The notes under the pieces are model-generated. The model was not told where the DNA came from, ran no database searches, and was given only the letters and a program-made list of their open reading frames with translations. From Micavibrio_B sp964399985 (GTDB lineage: Bacteria > Pseudomonadota > Alphaproteobacteria > Micavibrionales > Micavibrionaceae), in assembly GCA_964399985.1 (NCBI GenBank), contig CAYNRY010000001.1, positions 868,001-932,000 of the forward strand: a stretch of 64,000 bases of DNA. Direction: 5' to 3'. The translations under genes and the position numbers were made by a program. Position 1 is the stretch's first letter; each line of letters opens with the position of its first letter. This document shows positions 17,504-26,720 of the stretch, in pieces.

Positions 17504-18304
17504 TCAGGCCGCTTTCTTGGAAGGTGAGCAGAGAGGGAATTTTGTCTTGCCGCGTGCGAATTCTATAATTTCTTTAACAGCCTGATCTGAATTAAAATCG
17601 GAAGATACCATTTCAATCCGTTGATCCATCGTGCCTTCATCGCCGAAGAGCTGGTTGAAAGCGCGCTGAAGATTTCTGATCTGGTCCTTATTAAAGCCGT
17701 TGCGCTCAAGACCGATCAAATTCAATCCGGCCAGAAAGGCGCGCTCACCTTTAACGCGGCCATAAGGAATGACATCGCTTTCTACACCGCTCATTCCCCC
17801 GATGACGGCGTATGAGCCGATGCGAACGAATTGGTGTACTGCTGATAATCCACCAAGCAAAACATGATCGCCGACAACGACATGTCCTCCCAGTGTCGCA
17901 TTGTTTGCCATTATGACGTTATTGCCAAGAATACAATCATGCGCCACATGTGTACTCATCATAAAAAGACAATTATCACCAACGATTGTTTTCATTGCGC
18001 CGGCTTCAGTTCCGGGATTCATCGTCGCGTGTTCACGGATTTTATTATTCTTACCGATAAGAAGCTCGGAAGATTCGCCATGAAATTTTAAATCCTGTGG
18101 CGCATGGCCGATAGAGGCAAAAGGATAGATTATCGTGCCTTCGCCCACCGTTGTATTTCCTTCGACCACAACATGGGATTTCAGCTCGACATTGTCATGA
18201 AGCTGAACATTCGCGCCAACAACAGAAAAAGGACCAATTTTTACGTTGGCACCAAGCTGGGCTTTGGGATCGATAATGGCGGACGGATGAATCTGTGTAC
18301 TCAT
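17504..18304 (-). CDS. lpxA: UDP-N-acetylglucosamine O-acyltransferase (LpxA)
   Basis: First lipid A enzyme: moves a hydroxyacyl chain from acyl carrier protein to the 3-OH of UDP-GlcNAc. The 266 residues consist of a left-handed beta helix of hexapeptide repeats (about residues 8-190, such as AQLGANVKIGPF) followed by an alpha-helical C-terminal domain (NGFNKDQIRNLQRAFNQLF). The catalytic His lies in STHVAHDCILGNN. It sits 47 bases after fabZ and two bases before lpxI. Length and motifs are standard. The acyl chain length it prefers cannot be read with confidence. Confidence 0.97.
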   Translation of the reverse strand: MSTQIHPSAIIDPKAQLGANVKIGPFSVVGANVQLHDNVELKSHVVVEGNTTVGEGTIIYPFASIGHAPQDLKFHGESSELLIGKNNKIREHATMNPGTEAGAMKTIVGDNCLFMMSTHVAHDCILGNNVIMANNATLGGHVVVGDHVLLGGLSAVHQFVRIGSYAVIGGMSGVESDVIPYGRVKGERAFLAGLNLIGLERNGFNKDQIRNLQRAFNQLFGDEGTMDQRIEMVSSDFNSDQAVKEIIEFARGKTKFPLCSPSKKAA

Positions 18305-18351
18305 GGCTTTAACTTAAATTATCCTTATCTGCCAGCAACTCACAAAGGTTT

Positions 18352-18819
18352 TCAGCTTGTTACGTTTTTATCTGGATCGACAATCATCGCCCCGAATTCT
18401 GCCTCGGCTACTAATTGGCCGTCAACATGTGCTTCGCCCTTGAATTTCCAGACCGCGCCGCGAGATTTGATAGTTGTGACAGTCAACAAAAGCTGATCTC
18501 CCGGCACGACAGGTTTGCGGAATTTCGCGCTCTCAATGGTCATGAAATAGACCAGTTTGCCTTCACCATCTTTCGGGTTTGACGCGACGACGAGAACGGC
18601 AGATGTCTGGGCCATGGCTTCGATAATTAGAACGCCCGGCATAACCGGCGCACCTGGGAAATGCCCGTTGAAGAAGTCTTCATTGATCGTAACGTTTTTA
18701 AGGCCGACAGCCTTCATATTTGGTTCAAACTCAACAATTCGGTCAATGAGCAGCATCGGGTAACGATGCGGGATCATATCCATAATTTTACGAACATCGA
18801 TAGGAAGTGCTTGTGTCAT
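18352..18819 (-). CDS. fabZ: 3-hydroxyacyl-ACP dehydratase (FabZ)
   Basis: Dehydrates 3-hydroxyacyl-ACP in fatty acid elongation and so competes with LpxA and LpxD for the same hydroxyacyl-ACP. The 155-residue single hot-dog domain has MIPHRYPMLLIDRIVE at about residue 15, the catalytic His in FNGHFPGAPVMPG and the catalytic Glu in IIEAMAQTSA. The gene is placed between lpxD and lpxA, as in most Gram-negative bacteria, one base from lpxD. Nothing unusual is visible. Confidence 0.97.
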   Translation of the reverse strand: MTQALPIDVRKIMDMIPHRYPMLLIDRIVEFEPNMKAVGLKNVTINEDFFNGHFPGAPVMPGVLIIEAMAQTSAVLVVASNPKDGEGKLVYFMTIESAKFRKPVVPGDQLLLTVTTIKSRGAVWKFKGEAHVDGQLVAEAEFGAMIVDPDKNVTS

Positions 18820-18820
18820 C

Positions 18821-19849
18821 TTATGCCTCTTTTTTATGGCGCACTGTTTTGCGGTTTAAATATGCTGTGTGACGTAAAAATTGCTTCATCGGCATGGCGG
18901 GATATCCCATCCACTCTTCTTTAGCAGGGATATCGCGTGTCACGCCGGATTTTGCCGCAACCTTGGCCAGCGTACCGATTTTAAGATGGCCGACAATGCC
19001 AACTTGTCCGCCGAGCATCACATAGTCGCCTATTTCGCAACTGCCTGAAATGCCGACGCCAGCCGCCATTATACAGCCTTTACCAATTTTGACGTTATGG
19101 GCGATCTGGATTAAATTATCAAGCCATGTGCCAAGACCGATAACCGTATCACCTAAAGCGCCGCGATCAATCGTCGTATTTGCGCCGATCTCGGAATATC
19201 CTTCGATAATAACGCGGCCAAGTTGCGGCACTTTGACAAAGCCGGCACGGTCGATCGCAAAACCAAAACCTTCCTGCCCGATGCGCGCCCCTGTATAGAT
19301 TTTGACATTATCGCCGATCAGGGAATGTGTGATGGTTACATTCTGCATGATGCGGCAGTTATTACCGATTTTGACGCCTTTGCCGATAAAAGTATAAGGC
19401 GCGATCCAGCAATTATCACCAATTTCCGCATCTTCGGAAATGATAACGAAATCCTCGATCGTGGTATTCGCGCCTATCTTCGCTGTTTCATGGATACGGG
19501 CGAAAGATGAAATGCTTGTATCGGGTTTTGGATCAGGATTGATCATCGCAGACGCGAGTGCATAGGATTTATATGGCGCTTTGCTTAAAAGTAAACGAAC
19601 GTCTTTAGGAGCGATATCTTTAAATTCGGGATGGACGATACACGCGCCGGCTTTCGTGTTTTGAAATTGCTCGCGATATTTACGGTTGTCCAAGAAGGAT
19701 AAATGGGCGGAACCGGCGGCATCAAGCGGCGCGAGGTCCCCGACAATAAAATCGCCATCAGCTGGATCGGCAAGTTCCATATCGCATTTCGCCGCAAGCT
19801 GGGCGAGTGATAAAGCGACAGGTTTATGAAAGAATCTTTGATCGGGCAT
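18821..19849 (-). CDS. lpxD: UDP-3-O-acylglucosamine N-acyltransferase (LpxD)
   Basis: Adds the second hydroxyacyl chain to the amino group of the LpxC product. The 342 residues show an N-terminal uridine-binding domain (1-100) and a hexapeptide-repeat beta helix (about 105-300). The catalytic His is in QIAHNVKIGKG, and the conserved loop GISGSCEIGDYVMLGGQVG follows. The C-terminus ends with a basic helix. It is two bases after the skp gene and one base before fabZ. Together with LpxA, LpxI and LpxB it gives the window a nearly complete early lipid A pathway; LpxC, LpxK and KdtA lie elsewhere. Confidence 0.97.
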   Translation of the reverse strand: MPDQRFFHKPVALSLAQLAAKCDMELADPADGDFIVGDLAPLDAAGSAHLSFLDNRKYREQFQNTKAGACIVHPEFKDIAPKDVRLLLSKAPYKSYALASAMINPDPKPDTSISSFARIHETAKIGANTTIEDFVIISEDAEIGDNCWIAPYTFIGKGVKIGNNCRIMQNVTITHSLIGDNVKIYTGARIGQEGFGFAIDRAGFVKVPQLGRVIIEGYSEIGANTTIDRGALGDTVIGLGTWLDNLIQIAHNVKIGKGCIMAAGVGISGSCEIGDYVMLGGQVGIVGHLKIGTLAKVAAKSGVTRDIPAKEEWMGYPAMPMKQFLRHTAYLNRKTVRHKKEA

Positions 19850-19851
19850 GT

Positions 19852-20382
19852 CTACTTGCCAAGCGGTATTTCTTTTACCGTCTCATTCAGTTTTTTCATG
19901 ACTTCTGCAGTAATATCCATGCTTTCTTCCGCCAAGATGACAAACTGGCGGTCGACGATCATGGAAAGTTTTTTCTCATCGGCAATATCGGCAGCGGCCT
20001 TGGCGAGATTTTTTTGCAGCTCGGCAAGTGCTTTCTTGCGCACGGTATCTAGGTCTGAGCTTTTGGTCAGGATCGTCTGGCGGCTCTTCATGAATTCCTG
20101 TTCGAACGCCTTTTTCTTGGCGTCGAATTCTTCAGGCTTCATTTCCTTACGCTTGGCAATAATATCCTGTTCTTCGGCTTTCAGTTTTTGTTCGAAAGCG
20201 CCCGCTTCTTTTTGCAGGCTTTCCTGACGGGTTTTCAATTGCGCGGCAAGGTTCTTACCGGCAGCAGATTCATCAACGATTTTTCGCGTGTCGATAATAC
20301 CGATTGAAACTTCAGCGAATGCTTCCACTGCGGATAAAGACAGCGTTGCAAAAGCGATGGCCAAAAGCGCCAGTTTTTTCAT
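19852..20382 (-). CDS. skp: Periplasmic chaperone Skp/OmpH
   Basis: Holds unfolded outer-membrane proteins in the periplasm and hands them to the BAM complex. A signal peptide (about residues 1-23, cleaved after AVEAFA) is followed by SIGIIDTRKIVDESAAGKN, typical for the OmpH family, and by two long charged helices rich in Lys, Glu and Gln that form the tentacles of the trimer. Length is 176 residues, normal for the family. It follows bamA by 21 bases and precedes lpxD by two, the conserved bamA-skp-lpxD order. Confidence 0.93.
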   Translation of the reverse strand: MKKLALLAIAFATLSLSAVEAFAEVSIGIIDTRKIVDESAAGKNLAAQLKTRQESLQKEAGAFEQKLKAEEQDIIAKRKEMKPEEFDAKKKAFEQEFMKSRQTILTKSSDLDTVRKKALAELQKNLAKAAADIADEKKLSMIVDRQFVILAEESMDITAEVMKKLNETVKEIPLGK

Positions 20383-20403
20383 GACAGATAACTCCGTTTA
20401 AAA

Positions 20404-22671
20404 TTAGAATCTTGTACCAAAGCTAAAGCGGAACAATTCATCCTTATCAAAGTCTTCCTTGATATATGGAGCGGCCAGATCCACCCGAACCGGACCGAAC
20501 GGAGAGCGCCATGACGCACCGATACCGGCGGCGGCACGCAAGGATGCTTCATCCTGCACTCCTGCCTGATTGCCGTCCTCGAGCTCCCAAAGAGAACCAA
20601 TGTCGTTGAACAAGTGACCGGCAATGCCCATTTCTTCCGGGAAGCCGAGCGGGAATGTCAGCTCTGCCGTACCGCGATAGAAATAGTTACCACCGAGTGC
20701 ATCACCTGTAACTTCATCACGCGGTCCTATACCGGCTTTTTCAAAACCACGGAAGGTGTTGTTGCCAAGGAAGTACCGCTCGTTAATCCTGACTTTTTCA
20801 TCCATCACGCCTTTGATCGCGCCGCCTTCTCCCAAAAGATTGAAGACCCAGCCTTTGGATACTGGATAATAATAGGCCGCACCGGCTTTACCGGAAACAT
20901 ATTTTGCATCGCCGCCAAGACCGGCAAATTCAGTATCGAGCCATAGACTGTAACCATCTGTCGGGAATAGCTTGCTGTCCAGATCATCATAGGCAAGACG
21001 TTGTGAAATCGCAGAGGTAAAACGCTGGCCTTCCTGATCTCTAATAAATCTGGAAGCATCGGAATCGACATTGTCGATTTCATTTTGCTCGATGCGGTAA
21101 CGCAATGTCTGGCGCAGGTTTTCGGACAATGGATAGCCTAGGCGCAAACCGCCGCCCGTACGTTTCTGATCGAAAGAAGATTCATCCTGTTGATCGCGCG
21201 TGATGTGGAACAGATCGACACCAGCCGCAATATCGCGATCCATAAAATATGGTTCTGTGAAAGATAGATCGAATTCGCTGCGTTTTCCGGCAATCGTTGT
21301 TGCAAGTGTCAAATCCTGACCTTTGCCAAGCAGGTTACGTTCACGAATGCGGAAGTCTGCCAATGGACCGTCGGCGGTCGAGAAACCGGCTCCGACAGAA
21401 AGTTCACCGGTCGATTGCTCGGCTACGTTCACATCGATGACTGTCTTGTCAGGTGCAGAACCTGGCAAGGTTTTGACATCGACTTTTTCGAAGTAGCCAA
21501 GGTCTTTGATCTCTTGTTCGGATTTCGCCAGCTTCGTGCGGTTGAATGGATCGCCTTCGACCAGTTCAACTTGACGACGAACGACTTTATCAAGCGTACG
21601 CACGTTACCGTTGATATCGACGCGCTCAACGAAAACGCGTGGGCTTTCATTGATGTTGAAAACGATATCGACCGTTTTCTGGTCGCGATTACGCACGACA
21701 TCCGGCACGACTGTTACGAAAGCATATTGCATATCGCCCAGTTTCTTCGTCATTAGATCGACGGAGTTTTTGACTTCTTCGGCGTTATACCAATCGGTGA
21801 CCTTAAAATTGACCTGATCAGTTAAACTTGCCGGATCCAGATTGCGTATTTGAGAATTAACGCGGATATCATTGACTTTATAGCGTTCGCCTTCATCCAC
21901 GGTCATTGTGATGTAAAAGTTTTTCTTGTCTTGAGACAATTCAGATACCGCCGACAGAATGCGGAAATCGGCATATCCTTCTTTCAAATAAAACTGGCGC
22001 AGTTTTTCTTGGTCAAAGGATAAGCGGTCTGGATCGTAACGGTCAGCCGTTGTCAGGAAATTATACCAGCGAGCTTCCTGTGACGTCATTTCGCTGCGCA
22101 ATTCATCATCGCTGAAACGCTCATTGCCGACAAAACGAATTGTGCTGATATCCGTTACGGGACCTTCGGAAATTTCAAAGACAAGATTGACGCGGTTCTG
22201 GTCAAGCTTGATAACTTTCGGCTCGATTTCGGCGGAATACTGGCCTTTGCGGCGATAAATTTCATACAAGCGTGCAACATCTTCCTGCACTTTTGTACGC
22301 GTAAAAACCTGACGCGAGCGTAATTGAATTTCCGCTTGCAGTTCTTCATCCTTGATCTCGTCATTGCCTTCGAATGCGATGACATTGATAACCGGATTTT
22401 CGACGACATTTACGGTAACAACGCCATTACTTTCGGACAGTGTAACGTCGGCAAACAGACCTGTTGCAAACAATCCTTTCAATGCACTATCCAGAGCTTC
22501 TTGGGACGCTTCGTCACCTTGTTTGAGCTCGAGATAGCTCATCACCGTTGCCGGTTCAATTCGTTCTGTGCCAGCAACTTTTATTTCCCTAACGGTCGCG
22601 GCCCATGATGACGGGACGGCTGTTAGGATGATTGCAGCTGTTGAAAACAGGTAACGGAAATATTGCCGCAT
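20404..22671 (-). CDS. bamA: Outer membrane protein assembly factor BamA
   Basis: Central subunit of the machine that inserts beta-barrel proteins into the outer membrane. The 755 residues contain a signal peptide (about 1-24, cleaved before ATVREIKVAG), five POTRA domains (roughly 25-420) and a C-terminal 16-strand barrel. The barrel carries the Omp85 hallmark segment near GNNTFRGFEKAGIGPRD, and the protein ends in RFSFGTRF with a terminal Phe, the usual barrel signal. It is preceded by rseP with a 127-base gap that holds a strong hairpin, and followed by skp. The set BamA, Skp and PpiD in one window covers much of outer-membrane protein biogenesis. Confidence 0.97.
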   Translation of the reverse strand: MRQYFRYLFSTAAIILTAVPSSWAATVREIKVAGTERIEPATVMSYLELKQGDEASQEALDSALKGLFATGLFADVTLSESNGVVTVNVVENPVINVIAFEGNDEIKDEELQAEIQLRSRQVFTRTKVQEDVARLYEIYRRKGQYSAEIEPKVIKLDQNRVNLVFEISEGPVTDISTIRFVGNERFSDDELRSEMTSQEARWYNFLTTADRYDPDRLSFDQEKLRQFYLKEGYADFRILSAVSELSQDKKNFYITMTVDEGERYKVNDIRVNSQIRNLDPASLTDQVNFKVTDWYNAEEVKNSVDLMTKKLGDMQYAFVTVVPDVVRNRDQKTVDIVFNINESPRVFVERVDINGNVRTLDKVVRRQVELVEGDPFNRTKLAKSEQEIKDLGYFEKVDVKTLPGSAPDKTVIDVNVAEQSTGELSVGAGFSTADGPLADFRIRERNLLGKGQDLTLATTIAGKRSEFDLSFTEPYFMDRDIAAGVDLFHITRDQQDESSFDQKRTGGGLRLGYPLSENLRQTLRYRIEQNEIDNVDSDASRFIRDQEGQRFTSAISQRLAYDDLDSKLFPTDGYSLWLDTEFAGLGGDAKYVSGKAGAAYYYPVSKGWVFNLLGEGGAIKGVMDEKVRINERYFLGNNTFRGFEKAGIGPRDEVTGDALGGNYFYRGTAELTFPLGFPEEMGIAGHLFNDIGSLWELEDGNQAGVQDEASLRAAAGIGASWRSPFGPVRVDLAAPYIKEDFDKDELFRFSFGTRF

Positions 22672-22730
22672 GGGAATGATCTCTGGCTCGGTAAATGATT
22701 GTTAGACTTGATAAATCAGGAGAAAATTAC

Positions 22731-22785
22731 TCTGCCCAGTGTGCTCTAGCAAGCATTATTTGGCAAGTGAGGTACACTGGGCAGA
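22731..22785. repeat. Perfect 12-bp inverted repeat (stem-loop) between rseP and bamA
   Basis: TCTGCCCAGTGT at 22731-22742 is the exact reverse complement of ACACTGGGCAGA at 22774-22785, with a 31-base loop that itself contains two copies of GCAAG. It starts 60 bases before the bamA start and ends 13 bases after the rseP stop. No T-run follows on the transcribed strand, so it is not a normal intrinsic terminator; RNA processing, message stabilisation or a mobile palindrome are possible. Confidence 0.7.
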
Positions 22786-22798
22786 ATATATTATGAAA

Positions 22799-24163
22799 TT
22801 AGAATATAAGCTGAACGATATCGTTAAGATTCGCGAAGACCATCAGGCTAACAAGAACCACCATACCGAAGCGAAACGCGTATTCCTGCATTTTTTCGGA
22901 CAATGGACGACCTTTCAGGGCCTCAAGTCCGTAAAAAACCAGATGTCCGCCGTCCAGCATCGGGATCGGGAAAAGGTTAATAAGCCCAAGATTGATCGAC
23001 AGTAGAGCCGTGAACGTCGCAAGCGCGATCATTCCCCGCTCCGCCATGTCACCGGCAATCGCACCGATTCGGATAATGCCGCCCAGCTCGGTCGCGCTTC
23101 TCGTTCCGGTAATCATCTGGCCTAAGGCTTTCAATGTATCGGAAATAATCTGGCCTGTATCGACAACGGCTTCACCGACGGCTGAGATGGGATTCATGGT
23201 TCGGATTTCATCACCCGGGCGCACGCCCAGGATAAGAGCGTTATACTCAGGAGCTTTCTCATCGCCGATCTTTTCATTCATATCGGCTGGCGGACGCACG
23301 CGCATGCTCGACCCCGGCTTCCCGCCGGTCATTTCGAGTGTGAGATCCTTGCCCATGTTTTCAACTAAGGCCTGACGCGTTGCATTCACATCTTTGCCTG
23401 TCTCACGGCCATTGATCTTGGCAATAGCTGTAACATCAAGCCCGTTGGCGGGACCGATCAGTCCCAAAAAGCCCAATTGATGCTTGAAGCCAAAGCGGTC
23501 TTCTTCTTCAACAACTTTAGGCGTGGCATTCAGCTCAATTTCCTTGCCATCTCGCTCAACAATAAAATTCATCTCCGTATTCAAGGCGATCATGACTTCG
23601 CGCTTGATATTGTCAAAGCTCTCAATTTCTCGGCCATTGATGGTTTTGATGATATCGTGCGGCTGGAATCCTGCCATGTCCGCAGCCCCGCCAACTTCCA
23701 CGCCCATCGCTTGCGGAGGCGTAATCGGTTTACCGACGGATATATAAAGGATAGCCAGAACGATAATGGCAAAAATAAAATTGATTGCAGGACCGGCAAA
23801 TACGATAGCCGCACGCTGCCCTACGGGCTTGGCAAAGAATGCAACTGAACGTTCGCTTGCCGACAGCTCATTGCCTTCGACATGACCTGCACTGGCCGGA
23901 TCCGTATCACCGAACATTTTGACATAGCCGCCGAGCGGGATCAGCGAAACTTTCCAGCGTGTGCCGTGCTTGTCGTTGAAACCCCAAATTTCCTTACCGA
24001 AACCAATTGAAAATGTATCGACTTTAACACCGCAAGCGCGAGCGATGATATAATGGCCCCACTCATGAATGAAAACCAGCAGGCCCAATACAGCGAGAAA
24101 AGTCACGCCGAAAAAGCCGATATTGGTGGCCGCCATCTGGGCCCATTCAAAAATTTCGTTCAT
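22799..24163 (-). CDS. rseP: Site-2 zinc metalloprotease RseP
   Basis: Membrane protease that cuts anti-sigma factors and leftover signal peptides inside the membrane. The 454 residues contain the zinc site HEWGH in VFIHEWGHYIIARACGVKVD (about residues 33-37), the second-site motif NLFPIPMLDGGH near the C-terminus, PDZ domain sequence in the middle (such as MAGFQPHDIIKTINGREI), and membrane helices at both ends. The order cdsA-dxr-rseP-bamA is conserved in proteobacteria. It follows dxr by 25 bases. The substrate, probably an RseA-like anti-sigma factor, is not in the window. Confidence 0.95.
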   Translation of the reverse strand: MNEIFEWAQMAATNIGFFGVTFLAVLGLLVFIHEWGHYIIARACGVKVDTFSIGFGKEIWGFNDKHGTRWKVSLIPLGGYVKMFGDTDPASAGHVEGNELSASERSVAFFAKPVGQRAAIVFAGPAINFIFAIIVLAILYISVGKPITPPQAMGVEVGGAADMAGFQPHDIIKTINGREIESFDNIKREVMIALNTEMNFIVERDGKEIELNATPKVVEEEDRFGFKHQLGFLGLIGPANGLDVTAIAKINGRETGKDVNATRQALVENMGKDLTLEMTGGKPGSSMRVRPPADMNEKIGDEKAPEYNALILGVRPGDEIRTMNPISAVGEAVVDTGQIISDTLKALGQMITGTRSATELGGIIRIGAIAGDMAERGMIALATFTALLSINLGLINLFPIPMLDGGHLVFYGLEALKGRPLSEKMQEYAFRFGMVVLVSLMVFANLNDIVQLIF

Positions 24164-24188
24164 TAGATATCCTTAAGGTTTTGAGATA

Positions 24189-25340
24189 CTAGATTATATA
24201 GGATTTTGTTCGCTCGCGCACAGATTTATCAAGATTTATTACATCCTCAAGGCTATGTACAGGTACAAGGTCTTGAGATTCCAAACTTTTTCCGACAATT
24301 CGCAAAATATCGTTGAAGCCTGTTTTTTTATTCAAGAAAGCTTCGACCGCGATTTCATTGGCGGCATTGAAGATAACAGGCAGGTGAGAATCACCTTTCA
24401 GGCAATCATAGGCCATTCTCAGCGCCGGAAATTTGCCTAAATCAGGTTGATAAAATTCCAAATTCTGAACTTTCGTCCAGTCTAGTTTTTCGCCGGACGT
24501 TTCCATGCGCTGCGGCCATGCAAGCGCATAAGCGATAGGCGTACGCATATCTGGCGCGCCGAGCTGTGCCAAGACGGATCCGTCCGCATATTCGACCATA
24601 GAATGAACGACCGATTGCGGATGGATAAGCACATCGATTTTATCCCATGGCATATCGAACAAATAAGAAGCCTCGATAACTTCAAGCGCCTTGTTCATCA
24701 AAGTTGCGCTATCGATGGTAATCTTCGACCCCATGCTCCAATTAGGATGTTTGAGCGCCTGTTCCAGCGTTGCCTTCTCCATCTCTTCATAAGACCAGGT
24801 ACGGAACGGTCCGCCTGAGGCCGTCAAAATAAGTTTCGAGATGGATGTACGATTGTCATTTTCAAAAACCTGAAAAATCGCATTATGCTCGCTATCCAAT
24901 GGCAGAATTTTTGTATTCTTTGATTTTGCCAGATCGAGAAAAAGTTTTCCGGCAGCAACCAAAGGTTCTTTATTCGCGATCGCCAGAACTTTAGCGTTGC
25001 CAAGCGTTGCCATGGCAAATTTAAGGCCCCCCATACCTACAATCGCAGCAATCGACATATGGACGGGCATAGACGCGGCTTCCAGAATCCCCTCTTCTCC
25101 GGCAACAACTTTTATACTATGGGACGATAGAGCGGATTTAACCTGCTGGAATAACGACGTATCGCCGATAGCGACCAGCTTTGGTTTGAATTGCAAGGCT
25201 TGCTCGATTAACAAATCGGCATTTTTATTGGCGGTAAGCGCAACCACATCGAATTTATCGGCGTGAAATTTTAGGAGATCGAGGGTACTTTTGCCGATGG
25301 AACCGGTTGAGCCAAGAACGGTGATCGATTTACAGGACAT
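24189..25340 (-). CDS. dxr: 1-deoxy-D-xylulose 5-phosphate reductoisomerase (Dxr)
   Basis: Second step of the MEP isoprenoid pathway: converts DXP to 2-C-methylerythritol 4-phosphate with NADPH. From the chosen ATG it has 383 residues, the usual length. It begins MSCKSITVLGSTGSIGKST, the NADPH-binding motif; LPLDSEHNAIFQ holds metal-binding Asp and Glu, and NAANEIAVEAFL is the conserved C-terminal segment. The frame is open 23 codons further upstream, but those codons would lie entirely inside cdsA, so the ATG at 25340, overlapping the cdsA end by 11 bases, is preferred. Its product route supplies the UppS downstream pathway in the same operon. Confidence 0.95.
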   Translation of the reverse strand: MSCKSITVLGSTGSIGKSTLDLLKFHADKFDVVALTANKNADLLIEQALQFKPKLVAIGDTSLFQQVKSALSSHSIKVVAGEEGILEAASMPVHMSIAAIVGMGGLKFAMATLGNAKVLAIANKEPLVAAGKLFLDLAKSKNTKILPLDSEHNAIFQVFENDNRTSISKLILTASGGPFRTWSYEEMEKATLEQALKHPNWSMGSKITIDSATLMNKALEVIEASYLFDMPWDKIDVLIHPQSVVHSMVEYADGSVLAQLGAPDMRTPIAYALAWPQRMETSGEKLDWTKVQNLEFYQPDLGKFPALRMAYDCLKGDSHLPVIFNAANEIAVEAFLNKKTGFNDILRIVGKSLESQDLVPVHSLEDVINLDKSVRERTKSYII

Positions 25341-25983
25341 AGGCCGCGATAAAAACGAAAATCGGGGAAACAAGAAGGATTGAATCCACGCGGTCAAGTA
25401 CGCCGCCATGGCCGGGAATTAATTTACTGGAATCTTTTTCGCCCGCTTTTCTTTTTAGAAAAGATTCCAAAAGATCGCCAGCTTGGCCAACGTAACCGAG
25501 CACAGCGCCGGTCAACGCCAAGATAAGCAAGCTTGGGCTGGAGTCGGATGTAAAAACATACTTCATCAAAACGATCATCATCAGCGCTGAAAAAAACATA
25601 GCCCCTGCCAGACCTTCCCAGCTTTTATTCGGACTCATCGTTGGCGCCATTTTATGGCTGCCGAACTTTCTTCCCACAAAATAAGCACCGATATCTGCCG
25701 ACCAGATGACCAGAAGCATGGAGATGACCAGATATAAGCCGTCAGAAAAACCGGTGCGCAGGTAATAGAATTCATAGAAACAAAGCGGCAGGTAAATCAG
25801 GCCGAATAGCAGAAAACCAACTTTGCTTTGAGTTTTTAAAGAAAGCCTGACCCATTCATAAACGGCTAGAACAAAAATAACTCCGGTAAAAACCATGAAC
25901 GGCATACCGCCCATAAATACTGCACCGACCACGAATGGAAGCATGACGAGTGCAGAAATTATGCGGAGCTGAAGATTTGACAT
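25330..25983 (-). CDS. cdsA: Phosphatidate cytidylyltransferase (CdsA)
   Basis: Makes CDP-diacylglycerol from phosphatidic acid and CTP, the branch point of phospholipid synthesis; inner membrane. The 217 residues form about six hydrophobic helices and end with the family signature: SFLKRKAGEKDSSKLIPGHG followed by GVLDRVDS. It is somewhat shorter than the roughly 280 residues of enterobacterial CdsA, as many alphaproteobacterial versions are. The start overlaps the uppS stop by one base and the end overlaps the dxr start by 11 bases. Confidence 0.94.
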   Translation of the reverse strand: MSNLQLRIISALVMLPFVVGAVFMGGMPFMVFTGVIFVLAVYEWVRLSLKTQSKVGFLLFGLIYLPLCFYEFYYLRTGFSDGLYLVISMLLVIWSADIGAYFVGRKFGSHKMAPTMSPNKSWEGLAGAMFFSALMMIVLMKYVFTSDSSPSLLILALTGAVLGYVGQAGDLLESFLKRKAGEKDSSKLIPGHGGVLDRVDSILLVSPIFVFIAAYVL

Positions 25984-26720
25984 TATTTGCTTTCGCTGTC
26001 TTTCAATGCACCAAAGCGGCGGTCACGACCTGCATATTCCTGCAAGGCAGCTTCCAGATCGGCTTTTTCAAAATCGGGCCACAGAACGTCGGTAAAGACA
26101 AACTCCGTGTAGGCGCAAGGCCAGATCAGGAAGTTGGACATTCTTTTTTCTCCGCTTGTACGGATCATGAGATCGGGATCAGGAATACCCGCAGTATAAA
26201 GGAATTGAGGTAAAAGCGCCTCAACCTCTTCCATCGTAAGCTGATGATTTTGACGCCAGGCATGATCGGCAAGTTGTTTGCTTGCCTGCAAGATATCCTG
26301 ACGCCCGCCATAATTGAGCGCGATAATCAGATTGAGCTTTGAATTATCCGCGGTCAGGCGCTCTGCGTTCTCGATCATCTCGACAATGTCCGGCGCAAAT
26401 CGCGAGCGGTCGCCGATAACGCGAAGGCGAATACCACTTTTATGCAGGTCTGCCGTCTCCGAGCGCAGGTAATAGCGAAGAAGGCGCATCAGCTCTGACA
26501 CTTCGTCCTGCGGACGGTTCCAGTTTTCCGATGAAAAACCGAAAAGGGTGAGATATTCAATGTTAAGTTCGATAGCGCTCTCCGTCGCACGACGAACGGA
26601 TTCAAGACCTTTCTGATGGCCCTTGGTGCGGTTCATGTTTCGTGTGCGTGCCCAGCGTCCATTACCATCCATGATGATGGCAACATGACGCGCATTTGCT
26701 TGAACATTAATCTCGCTCAT
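25983..26720 (-). CDS. uppS: Undecaprenyl diphosphate synthase (UppS)
   Basis: Cis-prenyltransferase that builds the C55 carrier lipid for peptidoglycan and O-antigen. The 245 residues include HVAIIMDGNGRWARTR with the catalytic Asp18, the substrate region FSSENWNRPQDEV, LNYGGRQDI and the C-terminal IRTSGEKRMSNFLIWPCAYTE segment (about residues 190-210). One-base overlaps join it to frr upstream and cdsA downstream. Length and motifs are complete. The substrate, isopentenyl diphosphate, comes from the MEP pathway to which dxr in the same operon belongs. Confidence 0.97.
   Translation of the reverse strand: MSEINVQANARHVAIIMDGNGRWARTRNMNRTKGHQKGLESVRRATESAIELNIEYLTLFGFSSENWNRPQDEVSELMRLLRYYLRSETADLHKSGIRLRVIGDRSRFAPDIVEMIENAERLTADNSKLNLIIALNYGGRQDILQASKQLADHAWRQNHQLTMEEVEALLPQFLYTAGIPDPDLMIRTSGEKRMSNFLIWPCAYTEFVFTDVLWPDFEKADLEAALQEYAGRDRRFGALKDSESK

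Noticed and set aside
22731..22785. Intrinsic terminator for rseP
   Set aside because: The stem is strong but no T-run follows on the transcribed strand and the loop is 31 bases.
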